A stretch of 9,955 nucleotides of DNA from Desulfobulbaceae bacterium (GTDB taxonomy: Bacteria > Desulfobacterota > Desulfobulbia > Desulfobulbales > Desulfurivibrionaceae): assembly GCA_003557565.1 (NCBI GenBank), contig PWOG01000067.1, positions 1 to 9,955 of the forward strand, read 5' to 3'. The notes beneath the pieces are model-generated. The model made no database searches. It saw nothing but the letters and a program-made list of their open reading frames with translations, and was not told the DNA's origin. Shown one piece after another: positions 1 to 6,907 of the stretch. Both the position numbers and the translations under genes were made by a program. Within the stretch, counting starts at the first letter, position 1, and each line of letters starts with the position of its first letter.

Positions 1-482
1 CAGTCCTTGTCGAACTCCTCTTCCTTGAACCCCAGGCCCACCAGGACTTTTTCCACCTGGGAGCGGATCCGGAAAATATCGTGGCTTTCCAGAGCATGCT
101 GCAGCTCACCCTGTTGTTCCAGCAGCTTCCGGCAGTCGTCGTTGTCTTCGGTAACCTCGGCCAGCCGCCGGTTGACCCGCTCCAGCTCTTCCTGCAGGGC
201 CAGGGCCTCGGCAAAGGCGCTTTCCGCCTCCTGGTAGAGTGTGCGGCCGGGGGGAAAGGCTTCCATTTCCTGGGGCAGGTAGCCCACCGAGGCCCGCTTG
301 GTCCGGCTCACCACCCGGCCTTCGACGGGTGTGACCCCGGCCATGATCTTCATCAGGGTGGTCTTGCCGGCCCCGTTGACCCCCACCAGGCCGATGCGGT
401 CCTGGGAGTTGATCCGGGCCGAGACGTCCTTGAACAGGTGTTTGTCGCCGTATTGGATGGAGAGATTCTGGATGGTTAGCAT
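1..482 (-). CDS. ABC-F family ATPase, N-terminal part (runs off left edge)
   Basis: ABC-F proteins are soluble twin-ATPase proteins, many of which act on the ribosome; they are not transporters. About 160 codons are visible. The protein begins MLTIQNLSIQYGDKHLF, has a Walker A loop GVNGAGKT (residues 34-41), and a Q-loop region VGYLPQE (66-72). A charged helical stretch (about 80-140) follows, ending in VLVGLGF, which in this family shortly precedes the FSGGW signature. The signature, Walker B and second ATPase domain lie outside the window. The N-terminus resembles the YheS/Uup type more than EttA, so I assign no symbol. The ATG at 480-482 has only a weak ribosome site upstream. The gene follows the EAL gene on the same strand after 151 bases in which I see no convincing terminator or promoter. 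Confidence 0.9.
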   Translation of the reverse strand, partial: MLTIQNLSIQYGDKHLFKDVSARINSQDRIGLVGVNGAGKTTLMKIMAGVTPVEGRVVSRTKRASVGYLPQEMEAFPPGRTLYQEAESAFAEALALQEELERVNRRLAEVTEDNDDCRKLLEQQGELQHALESHDIFRIRSQVEKVLVGLGFKEEEFDKD

Positions 483-633
483 GAGTGTATGGCCTGATCA
501 AAAAACTGACAATCTAACATAAGGCGCTGGCCGGTGCACCCCCAAAAACGTCAAATTTCTGGTCGCATCGTACGTCAGAGCTAAGGTGCGGCAACCGGGA
601 ATAAAGGGCAAGGGTGGGGGGCACACAACCGGG

Positions 634-2436
634 TTATTGTTCTTCCGGCAGGCAGTGATGCTGCTCATTGATAAACGACGAGAAGTCGTGGGCGGGCATG
701 GGATGGGCAAAGAGGAACCCCTGGAAACGGTGGCACTGATACTGGCATAAGAAGTTGTACTGCTGCCTGTTTTCCACCCCTTCGGCCACCACCTCGATTT
801 CCAGCTCGGCGGCCATGGCCAGGATGGCCCGGACAATGGCGGCATCACTGGCATCTTTGGTGACATTGGCAATGAATGAGCGGTCGATCTTTAACTGACT
901 GACCGGCAGCGTTTTCAGGTAGGCCAGAGAAGAGTAGCCGGTGCCGAAATCGTCCAGGGATATACTCAGCCCCATATCTACCAGTGTTTCCATCTTGTCC
1001 ACGGCGTTTGTGCCGTTGGCCAACAAGGCGCTTTCGGTGAGTTCCAGCTTCAGCCTGTCGGGATGGATACCGGTTTTGGTGATGGTTTGGCGGACCTGGT
1101 CGACGAAATCGGGCTGGCGGAACTGGTGGGCGCTGATATTGATCGACAGTACCTGGTGGGCCAGGACATGGTGTTGCTGCCATTCTTTGAGCTGGTGGCA
1201 GGCCTGTTCCAGAATCATTTGGCCGATGGGTTCGATCAGGTCGGTTTCCTCGGCCAGGGGAATAAATTCTTCCGGAGACACCAGGCCGCGGGTGGGATGT
1301 TGCCAGCGGATCAGGGCTTCGGCCCCGAAGGGCAAACCGGCGTCGTTGATTTGGGGCTGGAAGTAAAGCAGCAACTGCTTTTTCTTTAAGGCCTGGCGCA
1401 ATTCGTTTTCCTTGCGGGCCCGTTCTTCCAAGGCTTTCTGCATGGCGTCATCGAAAAAATGGATTCTGTTGTAGCCGGTTTTTTTGGCCTGGTAGGTGGC
1501 GACGTTGGTTCGGATCAGCAGTTCGTCAAACAACTCATCCCGGCGGCCGAAAATGCAGATCCCGATACTGCAGGTGACGTGGCACTCATGGTTTTTGAGA
1601 ATGAAATGCCGGTTGATGCTCCGCCGCAACTTCCTGGCGATCTCGTCGGCCTTGATGGCGGCCTGGTTATAATCTGACCCCAGGTGCTGCAGGATTACCG
1701 CGAATTCGTCGCTGCCCAAACGGGCCACGGTATCGGTTTCCCGCACCACCGCCCCCAGGCGACGGGCCGTTTCCATCAGGAGCAGATCGCCCATGTCGTT
1801 ACCCAGGGTATCGTTGACCTTGCGAAAGTTTCCCAAATCAATCCCCAGCAGGGCGCCATACTGTCTGGTCCGGGCATGCATGGCGATGTCGCGTTCAAGC
1901 TGCTCCAGCAGATAACGGCGGTTTGGCAGGCCGGTCAGGGTATCGTGGGAGCTTAAGCTACGAACCTCTTCCAGCAGCGACTCCAGGCGCCGGTTGGATT
2001 CCTGCAGGCGATTTTCCAGGCGGGCCCGGGTGAAGGCATAACGAAAGGCCCGGCTCAAGGAATAGCTGCCCAGGGTGTTTTTGCACAGATAATCCTGGGC
2101 GCCGGCATCCAGGGTGGCCTGGGCCAGTTTTTCGTCTTCATGGCCGGCAATGACGATGATGGGAATTTGCGGGGCGTCCCGGCGTACCCTGTTGAGGGTA
2201 GCCAGCCCGCTGGAATCGGGCAGGGTGAGGTTCAAAAGCAGGACGTCGGGAGGATGCTGAACCAGGCTCTCGAGACCCTGGGCCAGGGTTGCCGTCATTT
2301 CCACAAAGTAGTGGCCCGATCCTGCTCCCAGCAGGGTGCGCTGAATCAGCAGGGCGTCTTCGGGGTCGTCCTCCACCACCAGGACTCTGAGCAGTGAATC
2401 ATCGCTGTCGGGCAAAATGACCTCCCCGGCCATCAT
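634..2436 (-). CDS. REC-GGDEF-EAL protein: predicted c-di-GMP phosphodiesterase with degenerate receiver and cyclase domains
   Basis: Predicted cytoplasmic c-di-GMP-hydrolysing protein of 600 residues. Order: receiver (about 15-135), short coiled linker, GGDEF (about 165-325), EAL (about 350-590). The EAL domain has every hallmark: the EAL motif (Glu373), SINIS (Asn433), ELTES, DDFGTGYSS, LKID, AEGVE and QGF, so phosphodiesterase activity is expected. The receiver keeps the acidic pair (VEDD) and the Lys of YLCK. The phosphoacceptor Asp is Asn69 (LLLNLTLPD), and the switch Thr/Ser is Ala (VIAGHEDE). The GGDEF motif reads GSDEF (241-245); the DLD metal-site motif reads DLG, and GHxxGD reads GNDMGD. 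An RxxD inhibitory-site motif (RETD) lies five residues before GSDEF. The start is uncertain: two ATGs (2436, 2433) lack a ribosome site, whereas a GGGGAGG lies five bases before an in-frame TTG at 2415. An AT-rich stretch (2440-2515) separates it from rtcB. Confidence 0.95.
   Translation of the reverse strand: MMAGEVILPDSDDSLLRVLVVEDDPEDALLIQRTLLGAGSGHYFVEMTATLAQGLESLVQHPPDVLLLNLTLPDSSGLATLNRVRRDAPQIPIIVIAGHEDEKLAQATLDAGAQDYLCKNTLGSYSLSRAFRYAFTRARLENRLQESNRRLESLLEEVRSLSSHDTLTGLPNRRYLLEQLERDIAMHARTRQYGALLGIDLGNFRKVNDTLGNDMGDLLLMETARRLGAVVRETDTVARLGSDEFAVILQHLGSDYNQAAIKADEIARKLRRSINRHFILKNHECHVTCSIGICIFGRRDELFDELLIRTNVATYQAKKTGYNRIHFFDDAMQKALEERARKENELRQALKKKQLLLYFQPQINDAGLPFGAEALIRWQHPTRGLVSPEEFIPLAEETDLIEPIGQMILEQACHQLKEWQQHHVLAHQVLSINISAHQFRQPDFVDQVRQTITKTGIHPDRLKLELTESALLANGTNAVDKMETLVDMGLSISLDDFGTGYSSLAYLKTLPVSQLKIDRSFIANVTKDASDAAIVRAILAMAAELEIEVVAEGVENRQQYNFLCQYQCHRFQGFLFAHPMPAHDFSSFINEQHHCLPEEQ
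2421..2427 (-). promoter_or_regulatory. Shine-Dalgarno-like GGGGAGG favouring a TTG start for the EAL gene
   Basis: On the minus strand GGGGAGG is followed after TCATT by an in-frame TTG (2413-2415). Starting there would trim seven residues, leaving the receiver intact. The upstream ATG pair at 2431-2436 has no purine-rich site in front of it. The start is therefore a choice between better codons and better spacing. Confidence 0.4.
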
Positions 2437-2508
2437 CAAACGACAATTGAAAATTAAATTGATATTATGGGGTAAACCTTAGAACTTAACATATTAGCCA
2501 AAGATTGC

Positions 2509-2541
2509 AAAAAAACAATCTATCCGTAAGTGATCGCTTAC
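2509..2541 (-). terminator. Weak intrinsic terminator candidate after rtcB
   Basis: Just after the rtcB stop, the minus strand carries GTAAGCGATCACTTAC, a 5-bp stem (GTAAG/CTTAC, at 2526-2541). Ten bases later comes a run of seven T (2509-2515). The stem is short and the T-run is not adjacent, so termination would be weak at best. If real, it separates rtcB from the EAL gene. Confidence 0.3.
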
Positions 2542-2543
2542 AT

Positions 2544-3719
2544 CTATCCTTTGATTACCGCCAGGGGGTGCAGCTCCACCAGGACTTCCACCAGGTCAAG
2601 CTGGTCGCTGATCACCCGGTCGATTTCTTTGTAGGCCCCGGCCGCCTCGTCGAGATCACCCCGGGAACGAATGGCGTGGATGATACCCTGCTCGTCCAGG
2701 CGCTTTTTCTCCTCTTCCAGGTTAAGCTGGCGCTGGGCCTGTTTACGTCCCATCTTGCGGCCGGCGCCATGGGAACAGGAGTGAAAACTCTCGGGGTTGC
2801 CCAGACCCCGGACCAGGTAACTGGGCGTTCCCTGGGAGCCGGGAATAATCCCGATCTCACCGGCCAGGGCGCGGGTGGCTCCCTTGCGGTGAACGATCAC
2901 TTTTTTGCCGTAATGCTCCTCGAGTGCTGCGTAGTTGTGGGCGATGTTGATCATGGGGGCGAAGGTCACCGGCCCGATCACCTCCTGCAGGGACTCTTTA
3001 AGGCGGGTCATCATCAGGTCGCGATTGGCGTAGGCAAATTCCACGCAGTACTGCATGGCCTGCATATAACTCCGGCCCATGGGGCTGTCCACGGCCAGAT
3101 AGGCCAGCTGCCAGTTGGGAGGCACCCTGGAGCCCTGTTCCAGGTTTAGCCTGGCGGCCAGGCGATTGAAATAGTTGGCTACCTTGTAGCCCAGGTTACG
3201 GCTGCCGGAGTGAACCATCAGCCAGATGTGGCCGTCGTTGCCCTTTTGGATTTCGATGAAATGGTTGCCGCCGCCCAGGGTACCCAACTGGTACAGGGCG
3301 TTGCGGTATTCCTCGGAAATCACCGGCAACTGGGAGACGGGTACCGGACTTTTGGGCATCAGCCGTTCATCCTGGGGGCGGCGGTGGTGCTTGAAACCAA
3401 GGGGGATTTTTTTTCTAACGACCGCCATTGTCTGTCGCAGCTTTTCGGGAGTGATTTCACTGAGCGAGGTCTGCACCGCCCCCATGCCGCAGCCGATATC
3501 CACTCCCACGGCATTGGGGATCACCATGTCGGTGGTGGCGATCACCCCGCCGATGGGCATCCCGTAACCCTGGTGGGTGTCGGGCATCAGGGCCACATGA
3601 CGGTGGATAAAGGGCAGGTTGGCCAGGTTCTGGGCCTGGGCCAGGGCCCCCGCCTCAATGTTGTCTATCCAGGCCTTGATGGGTTGCTTTTCGCTGGTGA
3701 TAACCTTTTTAACCGGCAT
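2544..3719 (-). CDS. rtcB: RtcB, 3'-phosphate/5'-hydroxyl RNA-splicing ligase
   Basis: RtcB joins RNA 2',3'-cyclic-phosphate or 3'-phosphate ends to 5'-OH ends, using GTP and Mn2+ through a guanylylated His. The 391-residue product is slightly shorter than E. coli RtcB (about 408) and is complete. Visible family motifs are GVDIGCGM with metal ligands Asp74 and Cys77, GTLGGGNHFIEI (Asn152, His153), VHSGSRNLG (His170), INIAHNY (His261), GIIPGSQGTPSYLVRGLGN, and SCSHGAGRKMGR, whose His317 corresponds to the guanylylated His. The C-terminus LAVIKG matches the usual ending. I chose the ATG at 3717-3719 because AGGAGG lies eight bases upstream and the protein then begins like other family members; an in-frame extension to 3854 is not supported. 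No archease or RtcR regulator gene is next to it here. It may share a transcript with the downstream EAL gene (107-base gap). Confidence 0.97.
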   Translation of the reverse strand: MPVKKVITSEKQPIKAWIDNIEAGALAQAQNLANLPFIHRHVALMPDTHQGYGMPIGGVIATTDMVIPNAVGVDIGCGMGAVQTSLSEITPEKLRQTMAVVRKKIPLGFKHHRRPQDERLMPKSPVPVSQLPVISEEYRNALYQLGTLGGGNHFIEIQKGNDGHIWLMVHSGSRNLGYKVANYFNRLAARLNLEQGSRVPPNWQLAYLAVDSPMGRSYMQAMQYCVEFAYANRDLMMTRLKESLQEVIGPVTFAPMINIAHNYAALEEHYGKKVIVHRKGATRALAGEIGIIPGSQGTPSYLVRGLGNPESFHSCSHGAGRKMGRKQAQRQLNLEEEKKRLDEQGIIHAIRSRGDLDEAAGAYKEIDRVISDQLDLVEVLVELHPLAVIKG

Positions 3720-3727
3720 GATTAGAA

Positions 3728-3733
3728 CCTCCT
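3728..3733 (-). promoter_or_regulatory. Consensus Shine-Dalgarno AGGAGG of rtcB
   Basis: AGGAGG on the minus strand is followed by TTCTAATC and then the ATG at 3719. This is near-ideal spacing and fixes the rtcB start over the longer open frame. Confidence 0.85.
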
Positions 3734-3742
3734 GGTACCATA

Positions 3743-3772
3743 AGTCTACTTTATGGATGAGCGGGTTTACAA
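3743..3772 (-). promoter_or_regulatory. Possible sigma70-type promoter for rtcB
   Basis: The minus strand reads TTGTAA (3767-3772), an 18-base spacer, then TAGACT (3743-3748), each four of six against TTGACA/TATAAT. It would start transcription a few bases before the Shine-Dalgarno sequence, leaving a very short leader. I looked for the sigma54 pattern known for enterobacterial rtcBA and did not find it. Confidence 0.3.
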
Positions 3773-3780
3773 CCGACCTT

Positions 3781-3809
3781 TTGCCAATTTGTTCGGAGCG
3801 TGCTATGCT
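3781..3809 (+). promoter_or_regulatory. Sigma70-type promoter candidate (extended -10) for the DUF362 gene
   Basis: TTGCCA (3781-3786, five of six against TTGACA), a 17-base spacer, and TATGCT (3804-3809), preceded by TGC as in an extended -10. It points toward the DUF362 gene and predicts a start near 3816, giving a leader of about 185 bases. Confidence 0.45.
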
Positions 3810-3815
3810 TGCCGG

Positions 3816-4001
3816 GTACCCCCGCAGGTTGCCGGTGAGACGTCCGGGAACCATGCAGGTCCGCGCCGGTTGTGGTCACGGGTTGAGAGGCGGCAACAGC
3901 AATGGCCACCGGGTACGCGATCATGGGTTACCGCATCTTGCGCCGCTTCGTGATCGCTTGCGGGACAATCCCGGTGATTGGTAATGCAGCCAGGAGTGAT
4001 C
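3816..4001 (+). other. Long GC-rich leader upstream of the DUF362 gene, possibly structured
   Basis: I see no convincing gene here. The stretch can form a long-range stem, GTTGCCG (3828-3834) with CGGCAAC (3891-3897), and inside it GTGA (3835-3838) with TCAC (3876-3879). CGGGTAC occurs twice (3813-3819 and near 3911). It does not match a riboswitch consensus that I recognise, and GC-rich DNA gives such pairings by chance, so a structured RNA is only a possibility. Confidence 0.2.
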
Positions 4002-4844
4002 ATGCAGCAATACAGCAACGACGACGGCCAAGGCAGAGTTTATGTTGGCAGCCATGGCGGAGACTGGGCCGGGGAGGTCCGTCTTTTACTGGACCGGGCG
4101 GGGCTGGCGCCGGCGGTTTCCGGCCACCGGCGGCTGGTACTCAAGCCCAATCTGGTGGAGGCGGTGGCGCCGCCCATCACCACCCCGGTGGAATTGGCGG
4201 CGGCGGTGGTGGATTATCTGCAGGCCACGGCCCCGCAAGCGGAGATCATCATTGCCGAAGGATGCGGTTCCAGATCATACGACACCGATCACTGTTTCTC
4301 CCTGCTGGGTTACCGGGAACTGGCGGCGGCCAGGGGGGTCGGCCTGGTCGATCTCAACCATGAACCAACCGTGAAGTTGACCAGGGCCGACTGCCGGCGC
4401 TGGCCGGAAATGTACCTGCCCGGACTGCTTTTCGACTCCTTTCTGATCTCCCTGCCGGTATTAAAAGCCCATACTCTGGCCAAGGCCACCCTGACCCTGA
4501 AAAACATGATGGGGGCGGCTCCGCCGGCCCATTACCAGCAGGGAGGCAACTGGAAAAAGGCCTCTTTTCATCACGAGATCCAGGAGGCGGTGGCTGATCT
4601 CAATCGTTACCGCTGTCCGGATTTCACCGTGCTGGACGCCACCGTCGGTCTGGCCCAGTCCCACCTGGGCGGGCCGCCCTGCGATCCCCCGCCCGGTCTG
4701 TTGGCCGCCTCCTTCGATCCGGTTGCCGTGGATGCTTACGGGGCGGGGTTGCTCGGTCTCGACTGGCGCGAGGTTGACCATATTTCCCGGCTGCACGGTG
4801 AACTGGGCCGGGCCGAGCCCCTGCAAATTGTTGAATGTGCCTGA
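4002..4844 (+). CDS. DUF362 domain protein, function unknown
   Basis: 280 residues matching the DUF362 family (COG2006). Family-like segments are VLKPNLVEAVAPPITTPVEL (about 49-68), the IIIAEGCG strand with a following Asp/His-rich stretch, SLPVLKAHTLAKATLTLKNMMG (an internal Lys/His segment), and SFDPVAVDAYGAGLLGLD near the C-terminus. Many DUF362 proteins carry an added ferredoxin-type Cys cluster; this one lacks CxxCxxC motifs and is the bare domain. No signal peptide or membrane segment is apparent, so it is probably cytoplasmic. The biochemical role of the family is not established. The start ATG at 4002 has AGGAG five bases upstream; in-frame codons farther upstream lack a ribosome site. 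It is divergent from rtcB and converges on the response regulator, with 31 bases between stop codons and no clear terminator. Confidence 0.9.
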   Translation: MQQYSNDDGQGRVYVGSHGGDWAGEVRLLLDRAGLAPAVSGHRRLVLKPNLVEAVAPPITTPVELAAAVVDYLQATAPQAEIIIAEGCGSRSYDTDHCFSLLGYRELAAARGVGLVDLNHEPTVKLTRADCRRWPEMYLPGLLFDSFLISLPVLKAHTLAKATLTLKNMMGAAPPAHYQQGGNWKKASFHHEIQEAVADLNRYRCPDFTVLDATVGLAQSHLGGPPCDPPPGLLAASFDPVAVDAYGAGLLGLDWREVDHISRLHGELGRAEPLQIVECA

Positions 4845-4875
4845 GGTACAGGGGCCGGTTGCTGATTGACAATGA

Positions 4876-5499
4876 TCAGATGATGCCACCTTTGCGGGCC
4901 TTGAGGATAGCGTCCTGGCGATTTACGGCGTGGAGCTTTTCGTAGATCTTTTTGATGTGGCTGTGGACGGTGTGGGGGCTGATGTACAGTTTGGCGGCAA
5001 TGGCCTTGTAACTCTGCCCCTTTTCTACTTCCCGGATGATCTCCATTTCCCTGATGCTGAGCATGTTGTGGTGGCGGATGTTTTCGTCCCGGAATTCCAT
5101 GATCAGCCGGCGGGCGATTTTGGGGCTCATGGGAGCACCTCCGAGAAAGAGTTCCTGGATGCTTTCGATCAGCTCACGGGGTGCGCAGCCCTTTAAGAGG
5201 TAGGCCGAGGCCCCGGCCTTGAGGGCGGCAAAAACGTTATCCCGGTCCTCGTAGATGGTGTAGGCCATGAATTCGATGGTGGGATGGCGTTGTTTGGCGA
5301 TCCTGATGAACTCAACCCCGAACATGCCGGGAAGACCCAGGTCAACCACCATTATGTCCGGCTCATCCACACCGATCCCGGCCAGGGCTTCTTCGCCGCC
5401 GGCAAAGACACCGCTTACTGTAAAACCCGGAGTTCCGCCCAGAAGCAGGCGAAGATTTTCGCGCTGCATAAAATCATCTTCAAGGATGGCTATTTTCAT
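4876..5499 (-). CDS. NarL/FixJ-type response regulator
   Basis: A DNA-binding response regulator of 207 residues, partner of the histidine kinase encoded 25 bases upstream on the same strand. The receiver (1-120) is complete: acidic residues Glu7, Asp8 and Asp9, phosphoacceptor Asp53 (VVDLGLPG), switch Thr81 and Lys103 (YLLKG). The C-terminal LuxR-type helix-turn-helix (about 145-205) shows LSIREMEIIREVEKGQSYKAIA followed by ISPHTVHSHIKKIYEKL, typical of the GerE fold. Phosphorylation should promote dimerisation and DNA binding. Only a weak ribosome site (ACGAG) precedes the ATG at 5497-5499, so translation may depend on the upstream kinase gene. Targets cannot be read from the sequence; the dyads between 6908 and 7220 are nearby candidates. 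Confidence 0.96.
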   Translation of the reverse strand: MKIAILEDDFMQRENLRLLLGGTPGFTVSGVFAGGEEALAGIGVDEPDIMVVDLGLPGMFGVEFIRIAKQRHPTIEFMAYTIYEDRDNVFAALKAGASAYLLKGCAPRELIESIQELFLGGAPMSPKIARRLIMEFRDENIRHHNMLSIREMEIIREVEKGQSYKAIAAKLYISPHTVHSHIKKIYEKLHAVNRQDAILKARKGGII

Positions 5500-5524
5500 T
5501 TAACTCGTTGTTTCCCGGGGACGG

Positions 5525-6841
5525 TTAACGGTTTAAGGGAACTACCAGTTGTACCCGGGTCCCCCCGCCGGGGGTGTCATTAATCGTCAGATGTCCTCCC
5601 ATGGCGGCCGCCCTTTTCTTCATGTTGGCGGTTCCCCGAGCGGCAATAGTGTCCCCGGCAATACCGGCGCCGTCGTCGGTGATTTTCATGATCAGTTCCG
5701 ATTGTACCAGCTGTAGAAAAACCCTGACCTTTCCGGCCCGGGCGTGCTTTAGGATATTGTTTAAGCTCTCGCTGTAGATTCGCCATAAATGCAGCATGAA
5801 CAGGCTGTCCGGCGGGGGCGGGTGATTGTCTTGACGGAAATCAAGGTTAAACCCAACCCCGCTGGTGTCCAGCAGATTATAGCCATATCGGCGCATCTCC
5901 GATACCAGCTGGTGCCAGTCCCGGGAGCGGCGGTCCACACAGGCGATGAAACGACGGATCTCCGTTACCCCTTCCCCGGACAGTTCCTCAATGGTGGTCA
6001 GCAGTTTCCGGGTGGTTTCGTCCTGTTTTTGCCGCAGGGCGGTGGCGGCAAGCAGGTTTATGTTAGTCATAATTCCACCGGCTCCGTCATGCAGATCATC
6101 TACAAGCTTGTCTCTTTCCTCCTGATTTTCTTCGATTTGCTTAAGCAGTCGGTTGCAGGACTCGGCCATTACCCCCACCTCATCATTGCTGACGGGTTGC
6201 GCCCGTCTTGAATAATCGTTGCTGGCGGCCACATCAGCCATCAACGAGGCCAGATCCCGTAACGGAGCCAGGACCATGGCCCGAAGTTTCAAGAACAGAC
6301 ACAAAGAAATCATGATTCCCCCAAAAAAGGCCGCAGTGGAGAGTATAATCCGACTTTTTGAGGCCCGGCGAAATTCCTGCAAGTCCAGGACCAGCCGGAC
6401 AAAACCGAAGTAATTGTCGTCGTCGAACATGGGCCGGGCGATGCTGGCATGGCTGCGCGACATTTTAAAATGTGGGTGAAAGGCGTCATGAAGTGGAGGA
6501 TGGTGCATCGGGTCGTAATCCTGGGCCTGGTAATTCACCGTCCGGTTGTGTTCGTGGTCGAACAGTTCGGCCATGATGATCTGCTTATTGCCGGAGAGGT
6601 AGCTTAAGATGTTGCCCTGGGTGGAACACTTGTGCTTGCAGTAAGGCGAACAGTGGGTGCCTACCAGTTCGCCTAAAAGCTGAACATGATTACCGGCATA
6701 TTGATGGGTGGTTTTAACTTCAAGAGCCAGCAATAACGGGAGCGTAACCAGGGTGAAAACTATCAGGGTCAGGGCAATGATCAGCGACATTTTTTTGTCG
6801 ATTGCCGCCTGGCGGATCATACTATGAAACCTGTGGATCAT
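5525..6841 (-). CDS. NarX-type membrane sensor histidine kinase with Cys/His-rich extracytoplasmic domain
   Basis: A 438-residue inner-membrane kinase. Order: transmembrane helix (about 19-41), extracytoplasmic domain (42-163), second transmembrane helix (about 164-186), HAMP (187-238), HisKA_3 dimerisation/phosphoacceptor segment with His251 in DDLHDGAGG, and HATPase (N-box SESLNNILKHA around 357-367, DDGAG at 389-393, GGGT at 425-428). The sensor holds THCSPYCKHKC, three Cys spaced by three residues (64, 68, 72) with adjacent His, and a His-rich stretch (DHEH, MHHPPLHDAFHPH, 95-124). This suggests metal or redox sensing, an inference from composition. Start choice: the ATG at 6839-6841 overlaps the stop of a leader peptide as ATGA, implying translational coupling. 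An in-frame ATG (6859) and GTG (6868) lie upstream but lack ribosome sites. It is followed by its response regulator. Confidence 0.93.
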   Translation of the reverse strand: MIHRFHSMIRQAAIDKKMSLIIALTLIVFTLVTLPLLLALEVKTTHQYAGNHVQLLGELVGTHCSPYCKHKCSTQGNILSYLSGNKQIIMAELFDHEHNRTVNYQAQDYDPMHHPPLHDAFHPHFKMSRSHASIARPMFDDDNYFGFVRLVLDLQEFRRASKSRIILSTAAFFGGIMISLCLFLKLRAMVLAPLRDLASLMADVAASNDYSRRAQPVSNDEVGVMAESCNRLLKQIEENQEERDKLVDDLHDGAGGIMTNINLLAATALRQKQDETTRKLLTTIEELSGEGVTEIRRFIACVDRRSRDWHQLVSEMRRYGYNLLDTSGVGFNLDFRQDNHPPPPDSLFMLHLWRIYSESLNNILKHARAGKVRVFLQLVQSELIMKITDDGAGIAGDTIAARGTANMKKRAAAMGGHLTINDTPGGGTRVQLVVPLNR

Positions 6842-6894
6842 AAGGGCCTGCTCCACCATTGCAAACACGGTGGTCTGAAGAGATGCCGCATCAT
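6838..6894 (-). CDS. Putative 18-residue leader peptide coupled to the histidine kinase
   Basis: ATGATG starts an open frame encoding MMRHLFRPPCLQWWSRPL. Its ribosome site is the strongest near the kinase: GGAGGGG followed by AAGTA and the ATG. Its TGA stop (6838-6840) overlaps the kinase ATG (6839-6841) as ATGA, a classic coupling arrangement, whereas the kinase itself has only an indifferent ribosome site. The peptide includes two adjacent Trp and two adjacent Pro, which could slow ribosomes, but no attenuator hairpin lies inside the coding part. An alternative is that the site marks the true kinase start and a base has been lost; the frames differ. I know of no named leader peptide like it. 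Confidence 0.5.
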   Translation of the reverse strand: MMRHLFRPPCLQWWSRPL

Positions 6895-6899
6895 TACTT

Positions 6900-6906
6900 C
6901 CCCTCC
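6900..6906 (-). promoter_or_regulatory. Strong Shine-Dalgarno GGAGGGG of the leader peptide
   Basis: GGAGGGG on the minus strand lies five bases before the leader ATG at 6894, and one base after the inverted repeat 6908-6931. Folding of that repeat, or a protein bound to it, could affect access to the site. Confidence 0.6.
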
Positions 6907-6907
6907 G

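Noticed and set aside
483..633. Promoter for the ABC-F gene (TTGACG on the minus strand)
   Set aside because: A good -35-like hexamer is present but no -10-like hexamer lies 16-18 bases downstream.
2505..3725. Long plus-strand open frames (2505-3149 and 3210-3725) opposite rtcB
   Set aside because: They are antisense to a clearly conserved gene, show no recognisable domain, and arise from GC-biased codon positions.
3720..3800. Sigma54 promoter for rtcB
   Set aside because: TTGGCAAAAGGTCGG on the minus strand starts like one, but no TTGC follows at the required distance.
3720..3854. In-frame N-terminal extension of rtcB
   Set aside because: AGGAGG at 3728-3733 and the family-like N-terminus MPVKKVITSE point to the ATG at 3719.
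3816..4001. Known riboswitch upstream of the DUF362 gene
   Set aside because: I looked for conserved cores of the TPP, cobalamin, SAH, glycine and fluoride types and found none complete. GGTGAGA is only a superficial likeness to the TPP CTGAGA.
3902..4363. Plus-strand frame beginning MATGYAIMGYRILRR
   Set aside because: The hydrophobic start was considered as a small gene, but the frame runs far into the DUF362 gene in the wrong phase, its ribosome site is poorly spaced, and the later part is low-complexity Gly-rich.
4845..4875. Terminator between the convergent DUF362 and response regulator genes
   Set aside because: Only CTGAT/ATCAG arms around an 8-base loop are present, overlapping the regulator stop, with no T-run on either strand.
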